The position numbers were made by a program, and so were the translations under genes. 37,222 nt of DNA from CAVAWX01 sp963614215 (GTDB lineage: Bacteria > Actinomycetota > Coriobacteriia > Coriobacteriales > QAMH01): the NCBI GenBank assembly GCA_963614215.1, contig CAVECB010000017.1:1-37222 (forward strand), read 5' to 3'. Below are positions 1 through 6,799 of this stretch, piece by piece. The notes below the pieces were generated by a model that did no database searches, was not told the DNA's origin, and saw only the letters and a list, made by a program, of their open reading frames with translations. Position 1 is the stretch's first letter. Each line of letters opens with the position of its first letter.

Positions 1-54
1 ACGCAGGCCATCTCGGCTGCCGTGGAAAAGAAGATTGTCGACGCGACCAAGTAG
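1..54 (+). CDS. C-terminal end of an unidentified protein (partial)
   Basis: An open frame runs from the first base to a TAG at 52-54 and gives 17 residues ending in VEKKIVDATK. It is helical and charged, with no recognisable motif. A strong terminator follows about 50 bases later, so this is probably the last gene of an operon that starts outside the window. The frame could in principle be fortuitous; the well-placed terminator is the main support. Confidence 0.55.
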   Translation, partial: TQAISAAVEKKIVDATK

Positions 55-107
55 CAAGCGCGCCGGCGGCGCAAAGGCTGCCGCGCACGTTCGCACGCAT
101 GACGAGA

Positions 108-143
108 AAGGGGCGCTCCCAGATGGGGGCGCCCCTTCTTTTT
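108..143 (+). terminator. Rho-independent terminator
   Basis: A 13-bp stem (108-120 with 125-137, one G-T pair) closes a four-base loop (121-124) and is followed by CTTTTT. It ends the transcript of the gene cut by the left edge and insulates the ABC transporter promoter at 176-203. Confidence 0.9.
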
Positions 144-175
144 ACCCGCTTCACAAAACCCCCACAAAATTTCTC

Positions 176-203
176 TTGCTCCAACACTCCACTGTGCTAT
201 AGT
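176..203 (+). promoter_or_regulatory. Promoter of the amino-acid ABC transporter
   Basis: A -35 TTGCTC (176-181) and a -10 TATAGT (198-203) are 16 bp apart. The -10 is preceded by TGC, making an extended -10 (195-203). The predicted start lies near 210, giving a leader of about 48 bases before the chosen start codon at 258. No operator or riboswitch is visible in that leader. Confidence 0.7.
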
Positions 204-257
204 GCCTTCCCGTAATCGCTTTAGCACACTAGAGCAGTGGAGAGAAAGGACATGACC

Positions 258-1127
258 GTGAAAGCAATCAACTTGAGGAAAAAGGCGGCGGCACTCGCGA
301 CGACCGCCGTTGCGGTGTGCCTGGTGGCAGGTGCGCTCGTCGGCTGCGGCAGCAGCAACAACAGCAGCAGTTCCAGCAGCTCGACCAGCACCACGTCCGG
401 CTCCGGCGCCGACATCACCACCCTGACGGTCGGCTTCGATTCGGCCTACCCGCCCTACGGCTTCATCGGCGACGACGGCAACTACACGGGCTTCGACCTC
501 GATTTGGCCCAAGAAGTCTGCAACCGCAACGGCTGGACATTCAAGGCCGAGCCCATCGATTGGGATGCCAAAGACGCGCTGCTCGGCCAGGGCTCCATCA
601 ACTGCATCTGGAACGGCTTTACCATGGAAGGCCGCGAGGACAGCTACACCTTCAGCTCGCCTTATATGCTCAACGAGCAGGTCATCGTGGTGAAGAAGGA
701 CTCCGGCATCACCGATTCGGCCGGCCTTGCGAACAAAAGTGTCATCACCCAGGTGGACTCTGCGGCCCTTGAAGTGCTCGAAGGCGACAAGGCCAGCCTC
801 GCCGCGACATTTGCCGGCGGCAAGGCCACCACAATTGCCGACTACAACAACGCCTTCATGCAGCTCGATTCCGGCCAGGTGGACGCCGTGGCCTGCGACC
901 TGTCCATCGCGCAGTACCAGATTTCTGCCAAGCCCGACGCCTACACGCAGCTCTCCGAAGCGCTGTCCAGCGAAAACTACGCAGTCGGCTTCAAGAAGGG
1001 CAACACGGAGTTGGCCGACAAGGTGACGAGCACCCTCAAAGAGATGTACGCGGACGGCACGGTGAAGACCATCTGCGACAAGTACGCCTCCTACGGCCTG
1101 TCCTACGACAACTGGGAGCTGAAGTAG
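258..1127 (+). CDS. Amino-acid ABC transporter substrate-binding lipoprotein
   Basis: Extracytoplasmic solute-binding protein of family 3 (polar amino acids), anchored to the outer face of the membrane. A basic N-terminus, a hydrophobic stretch and a lipobox ending LVGC mark a lipoprotein signal peptide with the lipidated Cys near residue 30. A Ser/Asn/Thr linker follows, then the bilobed domain from about residue 54 (LTVGFDSAYPPYGF, GFDLDLA and later FTMEGRED). I start at GTG 258 because AGAAAGGA (243-250) sits 7 bases upstream. In-frame ATGs at 237 and 252 are respectively without a ribosome site and only one base from it. The permease and ATPase genes follow on the same strand. The exact amino acid cannot be read from the sequence. 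Confidence 0.92.
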   Translation: MKAINLRKKAAALATTAVAVCLVAGALVGCGSSNNSSSSSSSTSTTSGSGADITTLTVGFDSAYPPYGFIGDDGNYTGFDLDLAQEVCNRNGWTFKAEPIDWDAKDALLGQGSINCIWNGFTMEGREDSYTFSSPYMLNEQVIVVKKDSGITDSAGLANKSVITQVDSAALEVLEGDKASLAATFAGGKATTIADYNNAFMQLDSGQVDAVACDLSIAQYQISAKPDAYTQLSEALSSENYAVGFKKGNTELADKVTSTLKEMYADGTVKTICDKYASYGLSYDNWELK

Positions 1128-1210
1128 GGGAAGAACCAAAGCCGGGCGACGGCGGCCACGCGCCCCTTCGCCCGCCTTCTCGGACTGCTTTCGCGCATCG
1201 CCGCGAGCAC

Positions 1211-1254
1211 GCCGCCTGCAGGACATGCAACCTGCGGGCGGCATGCGCCTTTTT
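1211..1254 (+). terminator. Stem-loop between binding protein and permease genes (attenuator-like)
   Basis: GCCGCCTGCAGG (1211-1222) can pair with CCTGCGGGCGGC (1231-1242) around an eight-base loop, and a T5 run follows at 1250-1254 after seven bases. Because the permease and ATPase lie downstream on the same strand, it more likely trims or stabilises the upstream transcript, favouring excess binding protein, than fully terminates. The rest of the 1128-1328 gap holds nothing else I can support. Confidence 0.5.
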
Positions 1255-1328
1255 CGCACGCCTTGCTCTTTTCTCCCACGTTCTGCCTTTATGTTTCACC
1301 CGTTTTTGCACGTGAAAGGATGCGTTTC

Positions 1329-1982
1329 ATGGAATTGACGACGATGATGGGGCTGCTGGGCAGCGGCCTTGTCCTGACGGCGCAGATCTTCGCGGTCACG
1401 CTCGTGGGCGCCCTGCCGCTCGGCGTCGTGGTGGCGCTCGCGCGCATGAGCCGCTTCAAGCCGTTGTCGTGGCTGGCCTCCTTCTACATCTCCATCCTGC
1501 GGGGCACGCCCCTCATGCTCCAGCTGATGGCGCTGAGCTACGGCCCGTACTACCTCTTCGGCCTGCAGCTGGGCACGGGCTGGAAGTTTTGGGCCTGCGG
1601 CATCGGCTTCATCTTGAACTACGCAGCCTACTTCGCCGAGATATACCGCTCCGGCATCCAGTCCATTCCGCGCGGCCAATACGAGGCGGCCGAAGTCTTG
1701 GGCTATACGCGCGCGCAGACCTTTTTTACCATCGTGTTTCCGCAGGTCGTGAAGCGCATCCTGCCCGCCATGGGCAACGAGGTCATCACCTTGGTGAAAG
1801 ACACTTCGCTGGCGTTTGTGCTCGGCATGATGGAGATGTTCACCCAGGCGCAGGCGATTGCTGCCTCGCAGGTGAGCATGCTGCCCTACGCGCTGGCCGC
1901 GCTTGTCTACTGGGTGTGCTGCCTGGCTATCGAGTTCGGGCTGCACCGCGCGGAAAAGCGCCTCGACTACTACCACGACTGA
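1329..1982 (+). CDS. Amino-acid ABC transporter permease
   Basis: Inner-membrane subunit of a polar amino-acid uptake system (HisM/GlnP family), 217 residues, the usual size. Several hydrophobic segments are visible. The cytoplasmic coupling loop GQYEAAEVLGYTRAQTFF near residue 116 is the EAA motif that contacts the ATPase. The N-terminal part includes SILRGTPLMLQ, typical of this family. Start ATG 1329 is preceded by GAAAGGA (1314-1320) with 8 bases between; a second ATG at 1320 overlaps the ribosome site and is less likely. The gene lies between the binding protein and the ATPase gene, which begins 19 bases after its stop. Confidence 0.93.
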   Translation: MELTTMMGLLGSGLVLTAQIFAVTLVGALPLGVVVALARMSRFKPLSWLASFYISILRGTPLMLQLMALSYGPYYLFGLQLGTGWKFWACGIGFILNYAAYFAEIYRSGIQSIPRGQYEAAEVLGYTRAQTFFTIVFPQVVKRILPAMGNEVITLVKDTSLAFVLGMMEMFTQAQAIAASQVSMLPYALAALVYWVCCLAIEFGLHRAEKRLDYYHD

Positions 1983-2001
1983 AAGGAAGGGGAGGGTGAA
2001 G

Positions 2002-2760
2002 ATGAGCGTCGTCTCCCTCGAGCATATAGAGAAGCGCTTCGGCGACAACGCCGTGCTGCGCGATGTGAGCCTGTCTGTGGAGGCAGGCGAGGTCGTCTCC
2101 ATCATCGGGGCGAGCGGCGGCGGCAAGTCCACGCTGCTGCGCTGCGCCACGCTGCTGGAGCGCTTCGAGCGTGGGGCGCTGTCCTACGGCGAGGTGGAGG
2201 TGGCAAAACCGGACGCGGCAGGACGCGCGGTCTATGCGGGCAAGGACGTGCTGGCGGCCGCGCGCGCGAAGTTCGGCCTTGTGTTCCAGAACTTCAATCT
2301 CTTCCCGCATCGCAGCGTGCTGCGCAACGTTATGGACGCGCCGGTGCGTGTGCAGGGACGCGACCCTGAGGAGGCGCGGACGGCGGCGCTTGCGCTGTTG
2401 GAACGTTTTGGGCTGGCGGGCAAGGAGGACATGGTGCCTTGCGAGCTGTCTGGCGGCCAACAACAGCGCGTGGCCATCGCGCGGGCCATGTGCCTAAACC
2501 CCGAGGTGCTCTTTTTTGACGAGCCCACCTCGGCGCTGGATCCGGAGCTGACCTTTGAGGTGTTGAAAATCATGCGCGGGCTGGCCGAAGAGCATATGAC
2601 CATGGTGGTGGTCACGCATGAGATGGAGTTCGCACGCGATGTCTCCGACCGCGTCGTCTTTATGGATGCCGGCGTGGTGGTCGAAGAGGGTGCCCCGCGC
2701 GAGGTGCTGGAACACCCCGCCCACGAGCGCACCCGCGCGTTTTTGGCGAAATACGCCTGA
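2002..2760 (+). CDS. Amino-acid ABC transporter ATP-binding protein
   Basis: ATPase that powers the transporter encoded by the two preceding genes (GlnQ/HisP family), cytoplasmic. Walker A GASGGGKST is at residues 36-44, the ABC signature LSGGQQQR at about 149, Walker B VLFFDEP at about 169 and the switch His in VVTHE near 206. Between Walker A and the Q-loop (FQNFNLFPH) it carries a slightly long hydrophilic stretch. Start ATG 2002 follows a purine-rich AAGGAAGGGGAGGG (1983-1995) with six bases between. At 252 residues it has family length. No hairpin terminator with a T-run was seen after the stop. Confidence 0.94.
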   Translation: MSVVSLEHIEKRFGDNAVLRDVSLSVEAGEVVSIIGASGGGKSTLLRCATLLERFERGALSYGEVEVAKPDAAGRAVYAGKDVLAAARAKFGLVFQNFNLFPHRSVLRNVMDAPVRVQGRDPEEARTAALALLERFGLAGKEDMVPCELSGGQQQRVAIARAMCLNPEVLFFDEPTSALDPELTFEVLKIMRGLAEEHMTMVVVTHEMEFARDVSDRVVFMDAGVVVEEGAPREVLEHPAHERTRAFLAKYA

Positions 2761-2880
2761 CGGGGCGTGCATTTCCCTTTCTTCGTGGAAGGGCGGGCGT
2801 GTGCACGTGAAGAACCGGGCGCTTGCGGTATCATCGGGGGACTTCAGCGCAAACGAGCGGAAAAGCGAGGTGCAGGGCAC

Positions 2881-4011
2881 ATGGGTCTTTTCGGAAAGAG
2901 CAAAAAGGCGGCCGCCGAGCCGCAGGCTGCGCAGGTGCAGGGCATGGCCGCGCAAGGCGCGCAGGCGCAGGCGACGGGTATGGCCGCGCAGGGCATGCAG
3001 GGTGCGCCCATGCAGATGCAGGGCATGGCCGCGCAGATGCCGAACGCCGCGGCTTTCGGCGGGGCTGCGCCTGCAGGCGACGTTGCCGTGCAGGATGCGA
3101 CGCAAGCTGCAGGCACCGTAGGCGCCGTGCCGGCTGGCGCGGCGTCTGCGTTTGGGACGCCGGGGGCTGCGATGGGCGCCCTGCAGCCGCAGGATATGGC
3201 TTCGTCGCAGCCCGCGACAAGTGTTGCGGCCTCGCAGCAGTTCCAGGACGCTTCTCAGACCCCGCAGGCTTTCCAGTCCACGCAGCCCGCGCAGGCCGAG
3301 CCCGCCGAGCAGCCTGCTGCGCAGGCCGACCCGCAACCCGCCGTCCGCCGCACGCAGTCCCTCTCCGAGCTTGCCGCCGCGCGTGAGCAGCTCATGGCAA
3401 AGCTAGGCGAGAGCGTGTACCCACTGCTCAAAGAGGTCCCCGAGGTGCAGATTGGCCGCGAGGATCTGTTCTCGCGTATCGCGAAGCTCGACGAGCAGGT
3501 CGCGAAAGCAGAAGCGCGCGCCGCCTACGAGCAGGAGACGCGTCGTCTGCAGGAGCTGCAACGCCGCCAGGCCCAAGAGCGCGCGCAGCGCGAGGAGGAA
3601 GAGCGCCAAGCACAAGCTCAGGCTCAGGCCCAGCAGCAGGCGCAACAGCAGGTTCAGGCCCAACAGGCTTTTGCCGAGCAGCAGCCCCTCACGCAGCAGC
3701 AGGAACCGGCACAGCAGGCGTTTGCCTCCCAGGCGCAAGATCAAGACATGGCGGCGCAACAGGCCCAGTCCTTCTCGCAGCAAACCGTCTCGCAGCCGCA
3801 GACGAGCGCGAGCTATCCCGGGTTCGGCCAGCAGCAGGGTATGCAACAACAGACCGGGGCGGCCATCCAGCAGCAGGGTATGCAGCAGCAAACCGCCGAG
3901 CAGCCCCCGGTCCAGCAGTACCGCTGCCCGCGCTGCGGCAATCCCGTCGACCAGCACGCGCCGTTTTGCGGGTACTGCGGCTGCCTGTTCCAGACCTCCG
4001 AGCAGGCCTAG
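2881..4011 (+). CDS. Gln/Ala-rich coiled-coil protein with C-terminal zinc ribbon
   Basis: Not a family I can name. The 376-residue protein has a short basic start (MGLFGKSKK), then about 150 residues rich in Ala, Gln, Gly and Met with repeats of the form GMAAQG. A better conserved-looking segment of about 100 residues (TQSLSELAAAREQLMAKLGE to the charged EERQAQ stretch) is probably a coiled coil, followed by a second Gln-rich tract. It ends with a zinc ribbon with Cys349, Cys352, Cys363 and Cys366 (CPRC and CGYC) and an extra Cys368. Start ATG 2881 has GCGAGG 10 bases upstream; an earlier in-frame ATG at 2767 would add 38 unsupported residues. No signal peptide or membrane segment is seen. 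A scaffold or regulatory role is only a guess. Confidence 0.8.
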   Translation: MGLFGKSKKAAAEPQAAQVQGMAAQGAQAQATGMAAQGMQGAPMQMQGMAAQMPNAAAFGGAAPAGDVAVQDATQAAGTVGAVPAGAASAFGTPGAAMGALQPQDMASSQPATSVAASQQFQDASQTPQAFQSTQPAQAEPAEQPAAQADPQPAVRRTQSLSELAAAREQLMAKLGESVYPLLKEVPEVQIGREDLFSRIAKLDEQVAKAEARAAYEQETRRLQELQRRQAQERAQREEEERQAQAQAQAQQQAQQQVQAQQAFAEQQPLTQQQEPAQQAFASQAQDQDMAAQQAQSFSQQTVSQPQTSASYPGFGQQQGMQQQTGAAIQQQGMQQQTAEQPPVQQYRCPRCGNPVDQHAPFCGYCGCLFQTSEQA

Positions 4012-4064
4012 AACACGGGTAAAAGCGAGGGGGCGCACGGTCGCATTTTCTTTGAAAAACCCCC

Positions 4065-4092
4065 TTGCACGCCCCGGTTTCTTTGCTATGAT
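4065..4092 (+). promoter_or_regulatory. Promoter of tRNA-Ala
   Basis: TTGCAC (4065-4070), a 16-bp spacer and TATGAT (4087-4092) preceded by TGC (4084-4086) form an extended -10 promoter. The predicted start is near 4099, about 27 bases upstream of the mature tRNA 5' end. Confidence 0.75.
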
Positions 4093-4125
4093 GTTCGCCG
4101 TGCCTGACGCAGGTACGACACCCGT

Positions 4126-4201
4126 GGGGGTATAGCTCAGATGGGAGAGCGCATGACTGGCAGTCATGAGGTCAGGGGTTCGATCCCCCTTACCTCCACC
4201 A
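4126..4201 (+). tRNA. tRNA-Ala, anticodon GGC
   Basis: A full 76-base cloverleaf. The acceptor GGGGGTA pairs with TACCTCC (4191-4197) and includes the G3:U70 wobble that is the main identity element of alanine tRNAs. The anticodon stem CATGA/TCATG holds the loop CTGGCAG, anticodon GGC, reading GCC and GCU. The T-arm is AGGGG-TTCGATC-CCCCT. The discriminator A and the CCA end (4199-4201) are encoded. It has its own promoter upstream and a strong terminator immediately downstream. Confidence 0.96.
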
Positions 4202-4268
4202 ACTAGAAAACGAAAGGCCGCTTCAAGAGCGGCCTTTTTCGTGCAGGGTGCTTGCCGGGGATCGAACC
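4182..4268 (+). repeat. 87-bp direct repeat, copy A (tRNA-Ala 3' end plus terminator)
   Basis: Identical by eye to 4364-4450 (offset 182). It covers the last 20 bases of tRNA-Ala, the terminator and about 30 bases ending GGGGATCGAACC. The last part is the complement of a tRNA T-arm (GGTTCGATCCCC) lying in the opposite orientation. Confidence 0.9.
4213..4239 (+). terminator. Terminator of tRNA-Ala (first of three identical copies)
   Basis: AAAGGCCGCT (4213-4222) pairs with AGCGGCCTTT (4228-4237) around TCAAG, followed by further T residues. It begins 12 bases after the tRNA CCA end. The hairpin recurs unchanged at 4395 and 4503. Confidence 0.92.
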
Positions 4269-4363
4269 CGCGAGAGCGCGACAGCCCTGTGGGCTGTCGC
4301 GGGCCGAGCGCGCACGCGCGAGGTCTGCGCGACGCGCAGCGCCGCAAGGCGCGAGCAGGCGCG

Positions 4364-4450
4364 GATCCCCCTTACCTCCACCAACTAGAAAACGAAAGGC
4401 CGCTTCAAGAGCGGCCTTTTTCGTGCAGGGTGCTTGCCGGGGATCGAACC
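4364..4450 (+). repeat. 87-bp direct repeat, copy B
   Basis: Repeats the final 20 bases of the tRNA (from GATCCCCC to CCA) without the rest of the gene, then the same terminator (hairpin 4395-4421). It is therefore a tRNA 3' fragment, not a second tRNA. The 95 bases between A and B contain a perfect hairpin, GCGACAGCCC (4278-4287) with GGGCTGTCGC (4291-4300). Confidence 0.9.
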
Positions 4451-4492
4451 GGCAACAGCCCAGCGGGCTGTTGCGCCTCGCCCTGCGGGGCG

Positions 4493-4535
4493 CTAGAAAA
4501 CGAAAGGCCGCTTCAAGAGCGGCCTTTTTCGTGCA
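4493..4535 (+). repeat. Third, shorter copy of the terminator repeat
   Basis: The 43 bases from CTAGAAAACG through the terminator hairpin (4503-4529) match 4203-4245 exactly, then the copies diverge. Between copies B and C is another hairpin, GCAACAGCCC (4452-4461) with GGGCTGTTGC (4465-4474). It is the same hairpin as in the A-B interval with one G-C pair replaced by A-T. Open frames across this array are not credible genes. Confidence 0.85.
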
Positions 4536-4583
4536 AGGTGCCTAGCGATTCGCCCGAGAGCGCGTCGCCCATAACCCCTTTCT

Positions 4584-5798
4584 TTACAGCGAGCCGATGC
4601 GCTCCATGGCGCGCGCGGTGTCCTCGGCGCTGCCAAACGCAGTCAGGCGCACATACCCCTCGCCGGCAGGCCCAAACCCGGCACCCGGCGTCGTAATCAC
4701 ATGCGCGCGCTGCAGCAGCTCGTCGAAAAATTCCCAGCTAGACACCCCATCAGGCGTCTTGCACCACACGTACGGGCTGTTCACCGCCCCATACACGCTC
4801 CAGCCGCAGCCCTCCAGCGCCTCCTTTATCATCCGCGCGTTCTCGCGGTAGTACGCGATGCCTGCGTCCGTTTGGCGCTTGCCCGCCTCGGTGTAGATGG
4901 CGGCCGCCCCGCGCTGGATGATGTAGCTCGCGCCGTTGAACTTCGTGGTCTGGCGGCGCAGCCACATCTTGTTCAGGCTCTGCCCATCGCGCTCCAGCTC
5001 GCGCGGCACGACGGTGTAGCCGCAGCGCGCGCCTGTAAAACCGGCCGTCTTGGAAAACGAGCGGAACTCGATGGCGCAGGTGCGCGCCCCGTCTATCTCG
5101 AATATGCTGTGCGGCACGTCCGGCTCGACGATGAAGCGCTCGTAGGCCGCGTCGAACATGATGACCGACCCGTGCTCGTTGGCGTAGTCCACCCAGCGCT
5201 GGAGCTGCTCGGTGCTCAATACGGTACCTGTCGGGTTGTTCGGCGAGCACAGATAGACGATGTCGACCGGCTCTTCGGGGATGGCCGGCGAGAAAGCGTT
5301 TTCGGCGGTCGTGGGCATGTAGCGAATTTTCGTCCACGCCTGCGCGCCCTCGCTCCAGTCGCCCGCGCGCCCGGCCATGGCGTTTGTGTCCACGTAGACG
5401 GGATACACCGGGTCGCACACGGCGATGGAGTTGTCCACCGAGAAGATGTCGCCGATGTTGCCGCAGTCGCTTTTCGCGCCGTCGGAGACGAATACCTCGT
5501 CGGGGTCCATCTCGATGCCGCGCGCGTGGAAATCGTTTTCGCAGATGGCCTCGCGCAGGAAATCGTAGCCTTGCTCCGGGCCGTAGCCATGGAAGGTCTC
5601 GGCATGCGACATGTCGTCCACCGCCGCGTGCATGGCCTCGATCACGGCCGGCACGAGCGGGCGCGTGACATCGCCGATACCCATCTTCACCAGCTCGACG
5701 TCCGGGTTTGCCTCGGTGAAGGCCTGCGTGCGCCGCGCTATCTCGGCAAAAAGATAGCTGCCGGGAAGCTTTGCGTAGTTCTCGTTCATGTGGGCCAT
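4584..5798 (-). CDS. dapL: LL-diaminopimelate aminotransferase
   Basis: PLP enzyme of the diaminopimelate aminotransferase route. It converts tetrahydrodipicolinate and glutamate to LL-diaminopimelate in one step, feeding lysine and peptidoglycan. The N-terminus NENYAKLPGSYLFAEIARR and the MGIGDVTRPL segment are characteristic of DapL. The PLP lysine is in SFSKTAGF near residue 250, and SPNNPTGT is the substrate/cofactor loop. At 404 residues it has family length. The start is ATG at 5798, with AAGGAG nine bases upstream; the next ATG three codons later is too far from it. It sits downstream of pyrE on the same strand with a 160-bp gap in which I see no feature. Confidence 0.95.
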   Translation of the reverse strand: MAHMNENYAKLPGSYLFAEIARRTQAFTEANPDVELVKMGIGDVTRPLVPAVIEAMHAAVDDMSHAETFHGYGPEQGYDFLREAICENDFHARGIEMDPDEVFVSDGAKSDCGNIGDIFSVDNSIAVCDPVYPVYVDTNAMAGRAGDWSEGAQAWTKIRYMPTTAENAFSPAIPEEPVDIVYLCSPNNPTGTVLSTEQLQRWVDYANEHGSVIMFDAAYERFIVEPDVPHSIFEIDGARTCAIEFRSFSKTAGFTGARCGYTVVPRELERDGQSLNKMWLRRQTTKFNGASYIIQRGAAAIYTEAGKRQTDAGIAYYRENARMIKEALEGCGWSVYGAVNSPYVWCKTPDGVSSWEFFDELLQRAHVITTPGAGFGPAGEGYVRLTAFGSAEDTARAMERIGSL

Positions 5799-5958
5799 GT
5801 GTCTGCTCTCCTTGCCGGTGAATGCCGCCGCCCCTTCACCGAAAACGGGGCGTGAGTGCCTGGCGCTGAAAACCTTGGCGGCCGAAAGCCGAAACGCCGT
5901 CCCGTAAGAAGCGGGCCGTCGAGCCTGCTGGCCGAAAAACCCTCAAGCGGCCTGAAAA

Positions 5959-6657
5959 CTAACGGCCATTATCCCACTTTCCTCGTGCCCCGTAGCGCTC
6001 GTAGTAGGCGTCGATGCGCCCCTTCACCGCATCGTCGATGAGGACGTGCCCGTCTATCTCGTGTCCGTGCAGGTAGTCCACCACCTCGCGCATGTCCACA
6101 ATCGACGAGCAGGGCATGCCGTAGCGCGCCGAGACCTCGTCGATGGCGCAGTCGGCGCCCTCGCGGCCCACCTCCAGGCGGTTCAGCGACACCATCAGCC
6201 CGACCACCTCGACGTTTGCCTGCGCCTTTATCAGCGGCCAGGTCTCGTCGATGGATTTGCCCGAGGTGGTCACGTCCTCGACCATCACGACGCGCATGCC
6301 GTCTTTAAGCGGCTCTCCCAACAGCACCCCCGCGTCTCCATGGTCTTTGGCCTCTTTTCGGTTCGCGCAATAGCGCGCCTCCTTGCCATAGAGCGCCTCC
6401 AGCCCGATGCAGGTGACGACCGACAGGGGGATGCCCTTGTAGGCAGGACCGAAGACCACGTCGAAGTCCAGCCCGAAGGCGTCGTGTACGGCGCGCGCGT
6501 AGTATTCGCCCAGGCGGCGCAGCTCGCGTCCGCTGGTGTAGGCGCCCGCGTTCATGAAAAACGGCGAGGTCCGACCGCTTTTCAGGGTGAACTCCCCGAA
6601 CTGCAGCACGCCCGATTCCACCATGAACTCGATGAACTCCTCTTTGTAGCGCTCCAT
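5959..6657 (-). CDS. pyrE: Orotate phosphoribosyltransferase
   Basis: Transfers phosphoribose from PRPP to orotate, giving OMP, the fifth step of de novo UMP synthesis; cytoplasmic. The PRPP-binding motif is MVEDVTTSGKS (roughly residues 121-133). FTLKSGRTSPFFMNAG near the N-terminus and GPAYKGIPLS are typical of PyrE. I start at ATG 6657, preceded by AAAGGAGA, giving 232 residues; the frame stays open 48 codons further upstream without family similarity. No other pyr gene is in the window. A GC hairpin lies in its leader. Confidence 0.95.
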   Translation of the reverse strand: MERYKEEFIEFMVESGVLQFGEFTLKSGRTSPFFMNAGAYTSGRELRRLGEYYARAVHDAFGLDFDVVFGPAYKGIPLSVVTCIGLEALYGKEARYCANRKEAKDHGDAGVLLGEPLKDGMRVVMVEDVTTSGKSIDETWPLIKAQANVEVVGLMVSLNRLEVGREGADCAIDEVSARYGMPCSSIVDMREVVDYLHGHEIDGHVLIDDAVKGRIDAYYERYGARGKWDNGR

Positions 6658-6705
6658 TCCTGCGTTCTCCTTTCGTCGCGCATCCGCATCGCTTTTTGCG
6701 CCATG

Positions 6706-6723
6706 CCCCGCGGCTTTGCGGGG
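6706..6723 (-). promoter_or_regulatory. Hairpin in the pyrE leader
   Basis: On the minus strand CCCCGC and GCGGGG form a 6-bp stem with a six-base loop about 50 bases upstream of the pyrE start. There is no T-run directly after it, so it is not an obvious attenuator. A possible minus-strand -10 TATGAT (6744-6739) would place it in the transcript leader. Regulatory meaning is unproven. Confidence 0.3.
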
Positions 6724-6799
6724 TCTACAATGGCATCCATCATAGCCAAAGCACATGCGTCGCGCAGGCGGCGCACGTGCATAAACGGAGGTGTTTTCC

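Noticed and set aside
4238..4450. A second tRNA gene on the minus strand suggested by GGTTCGATCCCC
   Set aside because: Only a T-arm-like piece is present; the T-stem has mismatches and no anticodon or acceptor arm can be completed.
4166..4696. Open frames of 97 and 176 codons across the tRNA-Ala/terminator array
   Set aside because: They read through tRNA and terminator sequence, repeat because the DNA repeats, and have no ribosome site.
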